DNA of 64,000 bases from DATFDN01 sp963818725 (GCA_963818725.1 CAWFTU010000001.1:868001-932000), one strand, 5' to 3'. Shown: positions 36,053 through 45,817, numbered from the stretch's first letter. Made by a program: numbers and translations. Notes: generated from the sequence alone by a model not told the origin.

Positions 36053-37090
36053 TCACGCGGCCTTGGCCAGGGCGGGTTCCGCGCAGAACGCCTCGCCGCT
36101 GGACCACATCGCATGCAGGATGGCCGAGAGCTTGCGGGCCACGGCAACGACGGCCTTCTTGTGGCCGCTCCTCGCCTTCAGCATCAGCCCCCACCGCCTC
36201 AAGGCGCTGTCCGAGCGCGAGCGGGTCAGCACCTGGTTGGCGGCCTCGTAGAGGTAGGTGCGCAGCAATGGGTCGCCGCAGCGCGAGATGCGTCCTGAGA
36301 CGTCGATCTCGCCGGACTGATAGCGGCTGGGTGTCAGCCCGAGCCAGGCGCCGACGGCGCGGGCGCCCTGGAACAGCGCGGGGTCTTCCACCGTGCCGAC
36401 GTAAGTCAGCGCCGTGATCGCGCCGACGCCGGGCGCCGTCATCAACAGCCGACAGCGCTGGTCGCGCCGGGCGGCCGCAACGGCCGCCTTGTCGAGCACG
36501 ACAACCCCATCCCGCACCGCGCGCCAAGCCTCGAGCAGGGGCAGCACGATCAAGCCCAGCCCCGGGCGCATCGGCGCGCGCTCGCGCACACTCGCCTCGA
36601 AGTGCCGGCCGCCACCGCCCGGCGGCAGCGCCAGGCCGAACGTCCTCAGGATGCCGCGGATCTGATTGGCGAGGTCCACCGCGGTGCGCACGAGCTGGCG
36701 GCGAGCGGTGACGAGGTTGCGGAGCAGCATGCCATCCCAGGACTTGACCCGGACCTGGCGAAAGAAGCCGGTGCGCAGCAGCTGCGCCAGGCCCTCGGCG
36801 TCGTTGGCGTCGGTCTTGTTGGGCCTGACCTGTAGCACCGCCTTGGCCTGACGCGCATCCATGCACACCACGGGCAGGCCGGCCTCGGCCAATGCGTGGC
36901 AGAGCCAGGTCGAGAGGAAGCCGGTCTCCAGGCCGATGCGCACCACCTCGGGCGCATGCTCGCGCACGACCGCGGTGAGTGCCTCGGGCTCGGTGGCGCA
37001 CTTGCCGCGCCAGAGGCAGCGGCCCGCCTCGTCCATGACGTGGACACTGGTGGTGCGGAGCGAGACGTCGAACGCGACATACGAGCCCAT
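36053..37090 (-). CDS. IS110-family transposase
   Basis: A 345-residue DEDD/serine recombinase of the IS110 family. RuvC-like N-terminal domain: AFDVSLRTTSVHV (first Asp), GLETGFLSTWL (Glu), NKTDANDAEGLAQL (Asp pair). C-terminal Tnp20 domain: MTAPGVGAITALTYVG, AWLGLTPSRYQSGEIDVSGR with the catalytic Ser region, then LRTYLYEAANQVL. Full length and uninterrupted. Known members use a structured bridge RNA transcribed from the non-coding end beside the transposase; the 37091-37153 stretch could contribute to such an RNA. The element's exact ends could not be fixed. Confidence 0.9.
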   Translation of the reverse strand: MGSYVAFDVSLRTTSVHVMDEAGRCLWRGKCATEPEALTAVVREHAPEVVRIGLETGFLSTWLCHALAEAGLPVVCMDARQAKAVLQVRPNKTDANDAEGLAQLLRTGFFRQVRVKSWDGMLLRNLVTARRQLVRTAVDLANQIRGILRTFGLALPPGGGGRHFEASVRERAPMRPGLGLIVLPLLEAWRAVRDGVVVLDKAAVAAARRDQRCRLLMTAPGVGAITALTYVGTVEDPALFQGARAVGAWLGLTPSRYQSGEIDVSGRISRCGDPLLRTYLYEAANQVLTRSRSDSALRRWGLMLKARSGHKKAVVAVARKLSAILHAMWSSGEAFCAEPALAKAA

Positions 37091-37153
37091 GCTGCCCTCC
37101 TTGGTCGAGACCGGAGCCGATCTCAGCAGACGCGCGGGCGGAAGGGGAACGGA

Positions 37154-37477
37154 TCAGGCACCCAGGCCGGCCGCGCGATTACGCCATGTCCACAAATAGA
37201 TCAGGAAGGCCAGGCCGTGGACCCGACCCATGGCGGCGGTGGCCCCGCGCCAACCCGCGAGGTGGCGCAGCGGCACGGCGACGAACACGAGAATCACAAG
37301 CGTCGATCCCTCGATCAGGGAAGCAAACTCCAAGCGGCGGAGCTGGCTCAGCTCCAGTCGCTGGGCCGCGTCCGCTCGGCTGGACCGCGCCCCGCGCCGG
37401 CCCGGTTCCGGCGTCTCGTCGCAGCAACCGCCTTCGCCGAAGCGGTCCCTAACAGTCAGATCTTGTTGCATTCTCAT
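37154..37477 (-). pseudogene. DUF3817-type membrane protein, 3'-truncated by IS110
   Basis: ATG at 37477 with GGGAG upstream: MRMQQDLTVRDRFGEGG, then after a variable region RLEFASLIEGSTLVILVFVA, VPLRHLAGW and AAMGRVHGLAFLIYLWTWR, the conserved two-helix core of DUF3817 proteins. Homologues continue with another helix and an LVPFGTF-like end, but here the frame stops at NRAAGLGA where IS110 DNA begins. I did not find the missing end on the far side of the element. Divergent from the GlxA/AraC regulator gene. Confidence 0.65.
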
Positions 37478-37621
37478 CGATTTGCTCCCGCCGGCAGTCG
37501 CCAGGGCGCGGACCATCGCGCCACCGGGCTGGCAGCGCGAGTGGCAGGAATGCCAGACTGCGCTGGTTTTCAGCCAAGGCCAGGAGTACGGACAGGCAAC
37601 TGGCCGAGAAGGGGGTCGCCG

Positions 37622-38575
37622 GTGCATCGCGTCGCTGTCATCGCCGTGGACGGCGTCGTGCCGTTTGATCTCGCCATTCCCTGCGAGGTGTTCGGCCGAG
37701 CGGCCCTGACGGGCACCGAGCGCCCCTACGACGTGCGCGTCTGTGGCGTTTCGCAGACGGTTCACGCCGAGCATTTCGACCTGCGCGTGGCCTGGGGCCT
37801 CGACGCAGTCGGCGGCGCCGGGACAGTGATCGTGCCGGGCGTATCCGACACGGCGGGGCCGGTTCCCGGTCCGGTGATCGCATCCTTACGCGCCGCATAT
37901 GAGCGGGGCGCCCGGATCGCCTCGATCTGCTCCGGCGCGTTTGTGCTCGCCGCCGCCGGACTGCTCGACGGCCGCGCCGCGACGATCCACTGGCTCGCGG
38001 CGCCAGCGCTGGCGGCGCGGTATCCGCGAATCCGCGTGGACCCGAATGTCCTCTATGTCGATGAAGGTCAGATCCTGACCTCGGCCGGGGCGGCCGCGGG
38101 CCTCGACCTATGCCTGCACATGCTGCGCCGGGACCACGGGGTCGCCGTGGCGGCCCATGCCGCGCGCCTCGCTGTCATGTCCCTCGAGCGCCAGGGCGGG
38201 CAGGCGCAGTTCATCACCCACCCGCCACCGTCCTCGTCCGCGAGCCTCGCGCCGCTGCTGCGGTGGCTGGAGGGGAACCTGCATCGACCCGTGAGCGTGG
38301 ACGAGATGGCGCGGCAGGCCGCGACCAGCCAGCGGACATTCAATCGCCGCTTCCGTCAGCAGACCGGGGTCACCCCTCTGCAATGGTTGCTGACAGCGCG
38401 GGTCCGCCGGGCGCAGACGCTGCTGGAGACCACCGACCTCGCCGTCGAGCAGATCGCGACACGATCCGGCTTTGGCTCCGCGCCGGCGTTCCGGGACCGG
38501 TTCTCGCGCGTCGTGGGCCTCAACCCCAGCGCCTACCGCAGGGTGTTCAGCGGCAGGGGCGCGGCGCGGCGATAG
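37622..38575 (+). CDS. GlxA family transcriptional regulator (DJ-1/PfpI + AraC)
   Basis: About 317 residues from a GTG at 37622 (GAGAAGGGGG upstream). The N-terminal DJ-1/PfpI-like domain has AVDGVVPFDLAIPCEVFG and the ASICSGAFVLAAAGLL elbow with Cys. The C-terminal AraC DNA-binding domain has two helix-turn-helix units (SVDEMARQAATSQRTFNRRF and QIATRSGFGSAPAFRDRFSR). Members sense small metabolites and activate neighbouring catabolic or transport genes. The divergent DUF3817 gene, about 145 bases away, is a plausible target; the DsbA-like gene lies downstream. Confidence 0.93.
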   Translation: MHRVAVIAVDGVVPFDLAIPCEVFGRAALTGTERPYDVRVCGVSQTVHAEHFDLRVAWGLDAVGGAGTVIVPGVSDTAGPVPGPVIASLRAAYERGARIASICSGAFVLAAAGLLDGRAATIHWLAAPALAARYPRIRVDPNVLYVDEGQILTSAGAAAGLDLCLHMLRRDHGVAVAAHAARLAVMSLERQGGQAQFITHPPPSSSASLAPLLRWLEGNLHRPVSVDEMARQAATSQRTFNRRFRQQTGVTPLQWLLTARVRRAQTLLETTDLAVEQIATRSGFGSAPAFRDRFSRVVGLNPSAYRRVFSGRGAARR

Positions 38576-38631
38576 GTTGAGTGCCACCAAACGCCGCTTG
38601 CCTTCGCCGCCGCCGCACAGGACAAACGGAT

Positions 38632-39360
38632 ATGCGAACGCCGCGCCCGCCCGTCCTCCTTGTCCTGCTCGCGCTGGTCGCCCTGCCCCGGCTGGCGCTG
38701 GCGGAATCGTTCACCGCCGCCCAGCGCGATGAGATCGTGCAAGTGCTGCGGGACGCGCTGAAGCGGGATCCCTCCATCCTGCGCGACGCGATCGAGGCGC
38801 TGCGGCAGGACGAAGCCCGGCGCAGGGCTGACGCGTTGCAGGCCCAGGCCGGGCGCCTGGTCGATCCCGCGGACCCGGTGGTGGGCAACCCGAAGGGCGA
38901 CGTCACCATCGTCGAGTTCTTCGACACGCGCTGCCCGTATTGCCGGCGTTTGGAGCCGACGATGGCCTCTCTCCTGACGGAGGACAAAGGGGTGCGGCTC
39001 ATCCTCAAGGATTTGCCGGTTCTCGGCCCGGCCAGCACGCTTGGCGCGCGCGCCCTGCTCGCCGCGCAGCGCCAGGACGGATATGAGAAGCTGCGCGCCG
39101 CGCTGATGCGGCCGGGCTTCGTGCCGAGCGAATCGAGCTTGGCGACAGCGGCCCAGAATGCCGGCCTCGACTGGTCGCGGCTGAGGCAGGACATGGCCGA
39201 TCCGATGATCGAGCGGCGTCTCTCGGCCAATCTGTCCCTGGCCCGTTCCCTCGGCATCGAAGGGACCCCGGCACTGATCGTGGGTAAGGAGCTGATCCCC
39301 GGCGCGGTCGAGCTGGCCGATCTGCGCCGCGCCGTGGCCCAGGCACGGTCGGGTAAGTAG
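38632..39360 (+). CDS. DsbA-like thiol:disulfide oxidoreductase (periplasmic)
   Basis: A 242-residue protein. Signal peptide (PPVLLVLLALVALPRLALA), an N-terminal helical segment (DEIVQVLRDALKRDPSILRD) as in ScsC/BdbD-like proteins, then a thioredoxin fold with active site CPYC in EFFDTRCPYCRRLEP and cis-Pro in GIEGTPALIVG. It would oxidise or isomerise disulfides in the periplasm. The ATG at 38632 is chosen because it begins the signal peptide. It lies 56 bases downstream of the glxA-like gene on the same strand. Confidence 0.9.
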   Translation: MRTPRPPVLLVLLALVALPRLALAESFTAAQRDEIVQVLRDALKRDPSILRDAIEALRQDEARRRADALQAQAGRLVDPADPVVGNPKGDVTIVEFFDTRCPYCRRLEPTMASLLTEDKGVRLILKDLPVLGPASTLGARALLAAQRQDGYEKLRAALMRPGFVPSESSLATAAQNAGLDWSRLRQDMADPMIERRLSANLSLARSLGIEGTPALIVGKELIPGAVELADLRRAVAQARSGK

Positions 39361-39404
39361 CGCCGCCACCTGTCGGTCCCCGTTTGAAAAGGCATCTTTT
39401 GTCC

Positions 39405-40944
39405 CCGATAGAAATGTCACCGGGGATTGCCGCGCGAAGGTGAAATAGCGCCCCAGGCGGGCGCGCCTCCTCATCGGCCAGCACCCTCGATGAGCCGTGT
39501 GCCCGACGGTTCGGATGATCACTCTGCCGCCGCGGCGAGAACCGCGCGCGACGGTCGCCCCTTGCTTGGTCTGCCCGGTGCCTCGAGATTGTTCGGCGGC
39601 CGTTGTCGCCGCGGGTCATGGCGCCGACGGTGCGGCTCGAAGGCGTCCTGCTGCTGCTTGATCAACGCGAGCGCGGCACCCAGGCGTTTGTTCGCCACGA
39701 TCGAGCCGGGCTCGACGAGTTGGACCTTGTCGAAAACCCGAAACGGCAACGCTGACCCGTTGAACCGCACCGCGAACCGGCCATCGGGATAGTTCACCAC
39801 CTCGACCTTCTTGCGTGCCAGGCCTCGCGCCAGTGGCGTGGGGTCCAGCATGAGCATCATCCGGTCATAGTGGAGCGTGAGATTGTTGGTGAGTGTGCGT
39901 TCCTCACGCCACGCCAGGATCTCGTCGAGGTCATCCTGGGGCGTCAGCTTGCGATGCAGATCCTTGGGGTTGGTGGGCGTCCGGCCGAAGCGCCCGTTGT
40001 GGGTGGCGATGAACCTGGGCAGCCACGCGTTGGCCGCCGCGATCGTCGAAATGCCGGCCAGGCGCAGCTCCTTCACAAGCCGGTCCTGCAAAGTGCCGAA
40101 TGCGCGTTCGACGCGGCCCTTCGCCTGCGGACTGTTGGCACAAATGATGTCGATGTTCAGCGCGGAAAGCGCCCGACCAAACTGCGTGGTGCGATCGCCG
40201 CCGATCGCGTCCTTGCTGTTGACCCGGAAGACGCCATGCTTGTCGCTGTAAAACGCGACCGGCTTGCCATGCGTCTCCAGGTACGCGCGGGTCGCGCGGA
40301 AATAATCGAAGGCGGACTCCGACGCGACGAATCGCAGGTGCATCAGCCGGCTCGTGGCGTCGTCGACGAACGCGAGCAGCGTGCACACCTCGCCGCGATC
40401 CTCGAACCAGGCGTGCTCCGAGCCATCGATCTGCACCAGCTCACCCAGACACGCGCGCCGCCGGCGCGGCTGATGCGGGGAGGGCAGCCTGTGACGGCGA
40501 TCGGTCCACAGGCCGTCCGCCATGATCCATTGCCGCAGGGTCTCGACGCCGATCCTGAGACCGTGGCGCTCGGCCAGCTTCTCGGCCGCCAGCGTCGGGC
40601 CGAAGTCGGTGTAGTGCTCCCGGACCAGGGTCAGCACCGTGCGGCGAAAGGTCCCGCCGTGTTTGCGATTGCTCGGACGGCCGCGTTTGCGAGAGGCCAG
40701 CGCCGACGGGCCGGTGGCCTCAAACGCGCGACGCAGTCGGAAGACCTGACGGCGACCCAGACACATCAACGTCGCGGCGGCACCGACGGTGAGCCGACCA
40801 TCCGCGAGATCGACCATCACGCGCCGTCGGCTCAGCTCCCGATCGCTCATCTGGATCACCGTCATCGTACGCCACCCCAAACGTGCCGACGACAGACTGA
40901 TCTAGTGACAGCTCTATCGGGGACGCGGGCGACATTTCTATCGG
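39405..40944 (-). mobile_element. ISNCY-type insertion sequence (about 1540 bp)
   Basis: Inverted ends CCGATAGAAATGTC[A/G]CC at about 39405-39421 and 40929-40944 flank the transposase. A second copy of GTCCCCGATAGA lies inside the right end (near 40911-40925), as sub-terminal repeats often do. The exact ends and target duplication are not clear: left flank CTTTTGTC, right flank TGATTTAC. Confidence 0.75.
39519..40865 (-). CDS. ISNCY-family DDE transposase
   Basis: About 448 residues. An N-terminal helix-turn-helix (LTVGAAATLMCLGRRQVFRL) and an RKRGRPSNRK basic linker precede an integrase core: VQIDGSEHAWF (first Asp), IICANSPQAKGRVERAFGTL (Asn-Ser-Pro then the Glu of the triad) and FYSDKHGVFRV (second Asp). 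The C-terminus is a beta-rich domain with a basic tail. Uninterrupted, so possibly active. Similar transposases are annotated ISNCY. Confidence 0.88.
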   Translation of the reverse strand: MTVIQMSDRELSRRRVMVDLADGRLTVGAAATLMCLGRRQVFRLRRAFEATGPSALASRKRGRPSNRKHGGTFRRTVLTLVREHYTDFGPTLAAEKLAERHGLRIGVETLRQWIMADGLWTDRRHRLPSPHQPRRRRACLGELVQIDGSEHAWFEDRGEVCTLLAFVDDATSRLMHLRFVASESAFDYFRATRAYLETHGKPVAFYSDKHGVFRVNSKDAIGGDRTTQFGRALSALNIDIICANSPQAKGRVERAFGTLQDRLVKELRLAGISTIAAANAWLPRFIATHNGRFGRTPTNPKDLHRKLTPQDDLDEILAWREERTLTNNLTLHYDRMMLMLDPTPLARGLARKKVEVVNYPDGRFAVRFNGSALPFRVFDKVQLVEPGSIVANKRLGAALALIKQQQDAFEPHRRRHDPRRQRPPNNLEAPGRPSKGRPSRAVLAAAAE

Positions 40945-41013
40945 TGATTTACACCACCTTGGCGCGAATGCGCCATTCTGGCGAATCGGGCGCGCCGACC
41001 GTATCTGTACGCC

Positions 41014-41535
41014 ATGCGCTTCCATACACTCCTGATCGCTTCGGCCCTGGCGGCCGGCGGGATCTGTCCTGCCCTGGCCGTGCCCCATCACCCCGCGCAG
41101 CCCGCCGATGCCGGCCCCACGGAGCTGGGCCGGTTCGCCGATTGGATTGCGGCGCGCTATCAGCAGAACGGACAGACCGTGTGCTACGCCTTCACCCGCG
41201 CCAGGTCCGTGCAGCCCGCCTCCGGCACAGCGCCCTTAATGACCGTGACCGAGCGCCCCGCGAGCCGCGACGAGGTCGCCATCGCCTCCGCCGGCCCGTT
41301 TCCAAGGGACGCGACCGTCATCGTGCAGGTTGGCCGGACCGGGTTGGATTTCTACACCGCGTCCTCGGACGCGTTCGCCCGCAACGGCAAGGCGGCCGTC
41401 GAGGCGCTGCGCCACGGCAGCCTTGCCGTCGCCCGCGGACCTGGAACGAGTCCCGTGCGCCAGACCCACGTGTTTAGCCTGCAAGGCTTCGCCCCCGCCC
41501 TCGAGGCGATCCTCAAGGCCTGTCCGGCCCGCTGA
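41014..41535 (+). CDS. IalB-like (invasion-associated locus B family) periplasmic protein
   Basis: A 173-residue protein with a signal peptide (MRFHTLLIASALAAGGICPA, cleaved near ALAVP). FADWIAARYQQNGQTVCYAF and a second Cys near the C-terminus (ILKACPAR) match the IalB family pattern: W, an N-terminal CYA motif and a final Cys that may pair with it. In alphaproteobacteria such genes commonly precede rlmN, as here; the stop and the rlmN start overlap (TGATG). The biochemical role is unknown. Confidence 0.75.
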   Translation: MRFHTLLIASALAAGGICPALAVPHHPAQPADAGPTELGRFADWIAARYQQNGQTVCYAFTRARSVQPASGTAPLMTVTERPASRDEVAIASAGPFPRDATVIVQVGRTGLDFYTASSDAFARNGKAAVEALRHGSLAVARGPGTSPVRQTHVFSLQGFAPALEAILKACPAR

Positions 41536-42731
41536 TGTCCGCGCTGGACCTCACCGAGGCCGAGCGGGCGCGCATCCTGGCCAAGTCCGCCCTGTTCGAC
41601 CCGCCGGCCGCGCGGCTTTCCGATGGGCGGCGCGACCTGGTCGGCCTGTCGCGCCAGGAACTGGCCGAGGAGATGGCGGCGATCGGAGAGGCGCCGTTCC
41701 GCGCCCGCCAGCTCTGGCACTGGATCTACAATCGGGGCGAGACGGATTTCTCCCGCATGTCCTCCATCGCGCGACCCTTGCAGGAGCGGCTCGCCGAGCG
41801 CTTCGTCGTCGGCCGGCCAGAGGCGGCGCTGGTGCAGACCTCGGCCGACGAGACCCGCAAGTTCCTGTTCCGGTTCCGCGACGGGCAGCAGGCGGAGACG
41901 GTGTACATCCCCGACCGGCAGGAAGACCGGGGCGCGGTCTGCATCTCCTCGCAGGTCGGCTGCACGCTCTCCTGCCGGTTCTGCCACACCGGCACGCAGC
42001 GCCTGGTGCGCAACCTAGGCGCGGCCGAGATCGTCGGCCAGTTCATGGCGGCGCGGGACGCCTATGGGGAGTGGCCGAGCCCGCGGGGCGAGACGCCGCG
42101 CCTGCTGTCCACCATCGTGCTGATGGGCATGGGCGAGCCACTCTACAACTATGCCAACGTCGCCAAGGCGATGCGCATCGTCATGGACAATGAGGGCGTC
42201 GCGCTGTCGCGCCGGCGCATCACGCTCTCGACGTCCGGCGTGGTGCCGGTGATGGACCGCGCCGGGGCGGAGCTGGGCGTCAATCTCGCCGTGTCGCTGC
42301 ACGCGGTGCGCGACGACCTGCGCGATGAGCTGGTGCCGCTCAACCGCAAGTATCCGATCGCCGAGCTGATCGCCGCCTGCCGCCGCTATCCGGGTGCGAC
42401 CAACGCGCGGCGGATCACGTTCGAATACGTCATGCTGAAGGGCGTGAACGACAGCCTGGCGGATGCGCGCGAGCTGGTCCGCCTGATAAACGGCATTCCG
42501 GCGAAGGTGAATCTGATCCCGTTCAACCCTTGGCCAGGCAGCCAGTACGAGACCAGCAGCGGCAACGCGATCGCCCGCTTCGCGCAGGCGGTGATGGACG
42601 CCGGCTACGCCGCCCCAGTACGCACGCCGCGCGGGCGCGACATCCTGGCCGCGTGCGGGCAGTTGCGGACGGAGGGGGAGCGACGGAGTGGCGCCCGTAA
42701 TCGCGTCAGCTACGCAGGCAGTTCGTTGTAG
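41535..42731 (+). CDS. rlmN: 23S rRNA (adenine2503-C2)-methyltransferase / tRNA A37 methyltransferase
   Basis: A 398-residue radical-SAM enzyme methylating A2503 of 23S rRNA and A37 of some tRNAs. The 4Fe-4S/SAM motif CTLSCRFC is near residue 143. GMGEPLYNYANV follows, and the methyl-carrying Cys is in DILAACGQL near residue 380. Coupled to the upstream IalB-like gene. The last residues (SGARNRVSYAGSSL) replace the usual basic tail, and the final 22 bases overlap the 3' end of the convergent phospholipase D-like gene. The methylation target CTCGATGTCGG is visible in the 23S gene of this window near 58892. Confidence 0.96.
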   Translation: MSALDLTEAERARILAKSALFDPPAARLSDGRRDLVGLSRQELAEEMAAIGEAPFRARQLWHWIYNRGETDFSRMSSIARPLQERLAERFVVGRPEAALVQTSADETRKFLFRFRDGQQAETVYIPDRQEDRGAVCISSQVGCTLSCRFCHTGTQRLVRNLGAAEIVGQFMAARDAYGEWPSPRGETPRLLSTIVLMGMGEPLYNYANVAKAMRIVMDNEGVALSRRRITLSTSGVVPVMDRAGAELGVNLAVSLHAVRDDLRDELVPLNRKYPIAELIAACRRYPGATNARRITFEYVMLKGVNDSLADARELVRLINGIPAKVNLIPFNPWPGSQYETSSGNAIARFAQAVMDAGYAAPVRTPRGRDILAACGQLRTEGERRSGARNRVSYAGSSL

Positions 42732-43298
42732 CGGCGTTTCAAATCCATCCAGAACTGCCACATAAGCTCTAGCCGTTGCGCAGTGAAAAAGCTGCCTTTG
42801 TAATCCTGATCACGTAACGCAGCGAACCTTGAGCGCAAAATGACTTCCTTAAAGGCATCGAGGAATCTTTGGCTCGGAGGTATCGAACGGCTCGGGTGGC
42901 ATTGGATCCATTGCTAGGACCGCTCCCTGCGGCTCTCCACCTTCAAATGTGAACGCGTTTGGCACGTGTATACCACTAGAGCATGTCCACCAGGGTTTGG
43001 ATCTCTGCCGAGGAGTTCCGTCTGCCCTCGATTGCCAACGGAGCTATGCCGGAAACTGGGTGACGCCGTGATCAGGCGGCGGTCTGCTTTGGCGTGTTGG
43101 TGACCTCGACGCCGTTGGTGAACGTGACACCCTGGACGACCTTGGGCAACTGGTTTTCGCCTTTGAGCCGACGCCAGGTTTTGGCGGCCGCCATTACCAG
43201 CTTGAACACCATCAGCCGGGCGGTGTCCTGCGACAGCGCGCCCTTGGTGCGGATGGTGCGGTGCCGGACGGTGGCGAACACGCTCTCGATCGGGTCGG

Positions 43299-44774
43299 GT
43301 AACTGCTCAACCCACCCCCGCCAGTTTGTCTTGAGCGACCGGCGAAATTGGAGTTGACGCGGTAACGGGCGACTCGATTCAAGGTTGGGGTGAACACCGA
43401 TCTTGACCTGAGCAAGCTGTCGCATGCGGAGAAGGATGCCCTCATCCTCTCGCTTGCTGCGCAATTACAAGCGGCACTGGCGCGGATTGCTGAACTGGAG
43501 AAGCGGCTGGCCGAGTTGCAGCTTCCGCCGAAGACGCCGGACAATTCCAGCGTGCCGCCGTCGAAGGGTCTAAAGCACAACGTGGCGGACAAGCCGAAGC
43601 GGAGCGGTCCTCGCGCGGGCAGCGTGGGGCGCAGGGGCGGCGGGCGGGAATTGACGGCCGAGCCCGACGAGGCGGTGATCGCCCGCGCGGCGCGCTGCCA
43701 ATACTGCCAGTCGGCACTCGCCGACGCCGACCAGAAGCTCGATGCCCGCTACGATAAGGTCGAGCTGCCCCGCGTGCGCCCTGTGGTGACGCGGGTGGAA
43801 CGCTATGCCGGGCGTTGCCAGTGCTGCGGTCGCACCACGCTGGCAGCGCTACCGGAGGGGCTGGAACCGGGCACGCCGTTTAGCATCAACATCGTCGCAT
43901 TGGCGATGTATCTGCGTTTCACCCACGCGATCAGCTACGAGCGGCTGAGCCGGATGATGCTGGATCTCCATGCCCTGCGGATCAGCGAGGGCGCGCTGGA
44001 CGCCGCCTTCCGTCGCGCCCGTCCACGTTTGGAGGCCGATGTCGCCGCAATCCTCGCGCGCCTGCGCCGCGCCCGCGTGATCGGATCGGACGAGACCTCG
44101 GTGCGCGTCGGTGGCGTGACCCGCTGGAATTGGGTGTTCCAGAACAGCGACGTCGCGATCCACGTCATCCGCGGCAGCCGTGGCGCCGGTGTGGTCGGCG
44201 CGGTGCTGGACGGGCATCGGCCGATGATCTGGGTCTCCGACCTCTACGGCGCCCAGCAGGGGCACGCCGAAATCTGGCAGGTCTGCCTCGCGCATCAGTT
44301 GCGCGACTGCCAGTATGCGATCGAGGCGGGGGATGCGGTGTTCGCCCCGCGCATGAAGGCGCTGCTGCTGCGCGCGGTGCTGCTGGCGCGGCGGCACCGC
44401 GCGCTGGCCGAGAGCACGCGGCGCGAATACCGGCGACGGCTGGAAGTGGCACTCGACGCTGTGATCGCGCTGGCGCCGACGCAGCGCGACGGTAAACGGC
44501 TGCGCAAGCGATACGCCAGGTTCCGCGAGCACCTGTTCACCTTTCTCGACCATCCCGAGATCACCGCCGACAACAACGCGAGCGAACGGGATCTGCGTCC
44601 CACCGCAACGTATCGCAAAGTCACCGGCGGATTCCGTTCCGACTGGGGTGCTGATCTATTCGCCGCCGTCCGCTCCGTCGTCGGCACCGCCAAGCGCCGC
44701 GGGATCGACGCCTATCAGGCCATTCGCGATACGCTATGCGGCCAGTCCGTGCTCACCCCGGGATGAGCAGTTAC
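43299..44774 (+). mobile_element. IS66-family element (1476 bp)
   Basis: Inverted ends GTAACTGCTCAACCC (left) and GTAACTGCTCATCCC (right, read inward). Flanked by 8-base near-duplicates CGGGTCGG (43291-43298) and CGGGTTGG (44775-44782), the 8-base duplication expected for IS66 with one later substitution. Removal rejoins the IS256 transposase at TSNP/IESVFATV. Confidence 0.9.
43390..44766 (+). CDS. IS66-family transposase (intact)
   Basis: A 458-residue TnpC-type transposase from a GTG at 43390. N-terminal leucine-zipper-like segment (LQAALARIAELEKRLAELQL), PPKTPDNSSVPPSKG, a Cys4 zinc finger (CQYC ... CQCC), then the DDE core: VIGSDETSVRVGG (first Asp), WVSDLYGAQQGHAEIWQVCL (second Asp) and ITADNNASERDLRP with the catalytic Glu. 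No tnpA or tnpB helper genes are present, as in single-gene IS66 relatives. Confidence 0.92.
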   Translation: MNTDLDLSKLSHAEKDALILSLAAQLQAALARIAELEKRLAELQLPPKTPDNSSVPPSKGLKHNVADKPKRSGPRAGSVGRRGGGRELTAEPDEAVIARAARCQYCQSALADADQKLDARYDKVELPRVRPVVTRVERYAGRCQCCGRTTLAALPEGLEPGTPFSINIVALAMYLRFTHAISYERLSRMMLDLHALRISEGALDAAFRRARPRLEADVAAILARLRRARVIGSDETSVRVGGVTRWNWVFQNSDVAIHVIRGSRGAGVVGAVLDGHRPMIWVSDLYGAQQGHAEIWQVCLAHQLRDCQYAIEAGDAVFAPRMKALLLRAVLLARRHRALAESTRREYRRRLEVALDAVIALAPTQRDGKRLRKRYARFREHLFTFLDHPEITADNNASERDLRPTATYRKVTGGFRSDWGADLFAAVRSVVGTAKRRGIDAYQAIRDTLCGQSVLTPG

Positions 44775-45817
44775 CGGGTTGGACGTGCGCAGATGATCCC
44801 AGTGCTCGGCGGGGAAGTCGTAAAACGTCAGTAGCGCGTCGCGGTCCTTCACCAGGCAGACGACCGCCTTCTCGTATTTGGCCGCATACTTCTCGGCGAA
44901 GGTGGCGATCGCGGTCTCGGCCGTTGCGCGGTCCGGCGCCTGCCAGATCTCGCGCAAGTCGGCCTTGGCCGCGGGCTGGACGGACTTGGGCAGCTTGTCC
45001 AAGATGTTGGCGGTCTTGTGCACCGTGCAGCGCTGGTGCCGGGTTGCCGGCGACACTTCCTCAAGCGCCTTCCAGAAGCCGAGGGCGCCGTCGCCAGTGG
45101 CCAACTCGGGCGCGATGGCGAGGCCGCGGGCCTTGAGGTCGACCAGCAGCTCGCGCCAGCTCTGCGCGCTCTCGCGCACGCCGACCTGAAAGCCGAGCAG
45201 TTCCTTCCTGCCCTCCGGGGTGGCGCCGATCAGCACCAGCATGCACTCGGCCCGCGGCTCCATGCGGGCCTACAGGTAAACACCATCCGCCCAGACATAC
45301 ACATAGCGCCGGGCCGACAGGTCGCGCCGCTGCCAGCGCGCATAGTCGGCCTCCCACTCGTCTCGTAGCCGCGCAATCACCGAAGACGACAGGTTCGGGG
45401 CATCCTTGCCCAGCAACGCGCTGAGTGCTTCCTGAAAGTCGCCCATCGAGACCCCGCGCAGGTAGAGGATCGGCAGCAGAGCATCCAGGCTCCGGGTTCG
45501 CCGTGCCCAGCGCGGCAGGAGGGCCGAGGTGAAGCGAATGCGATCACCAGCGACGTCCGCGCCGCCGCGGTCGCGCAGCTTGACCCGCCGCACCGCGACC
45601 GGGCCGATCCCGGTCTGCACCAGGCGCTCCGGGCCGTGCCCGTGCCGCACGACCCGCTCGCGCCCATCCGCCAGCCGCACGCCTTTCATCGCGGCCAGGA
45701 ACGCCTCGGCTTCGGCCTCGACCGCCTGCGCCAACAGCCGGCGGGCGCCGCTCCTCAAAATCGCCGTCAGCGGATCGTCGACCTCATCGGACTGACGGAA
45801 GGAAACCACAGTGGTAG

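Noticed and set aside
42732..43039. Apparent empty intergenic region between rlmN and the IS256 element
   Set aside because: On the complement it encodes the C-terminal third of the PLD-like protein, so it is not intergenic.
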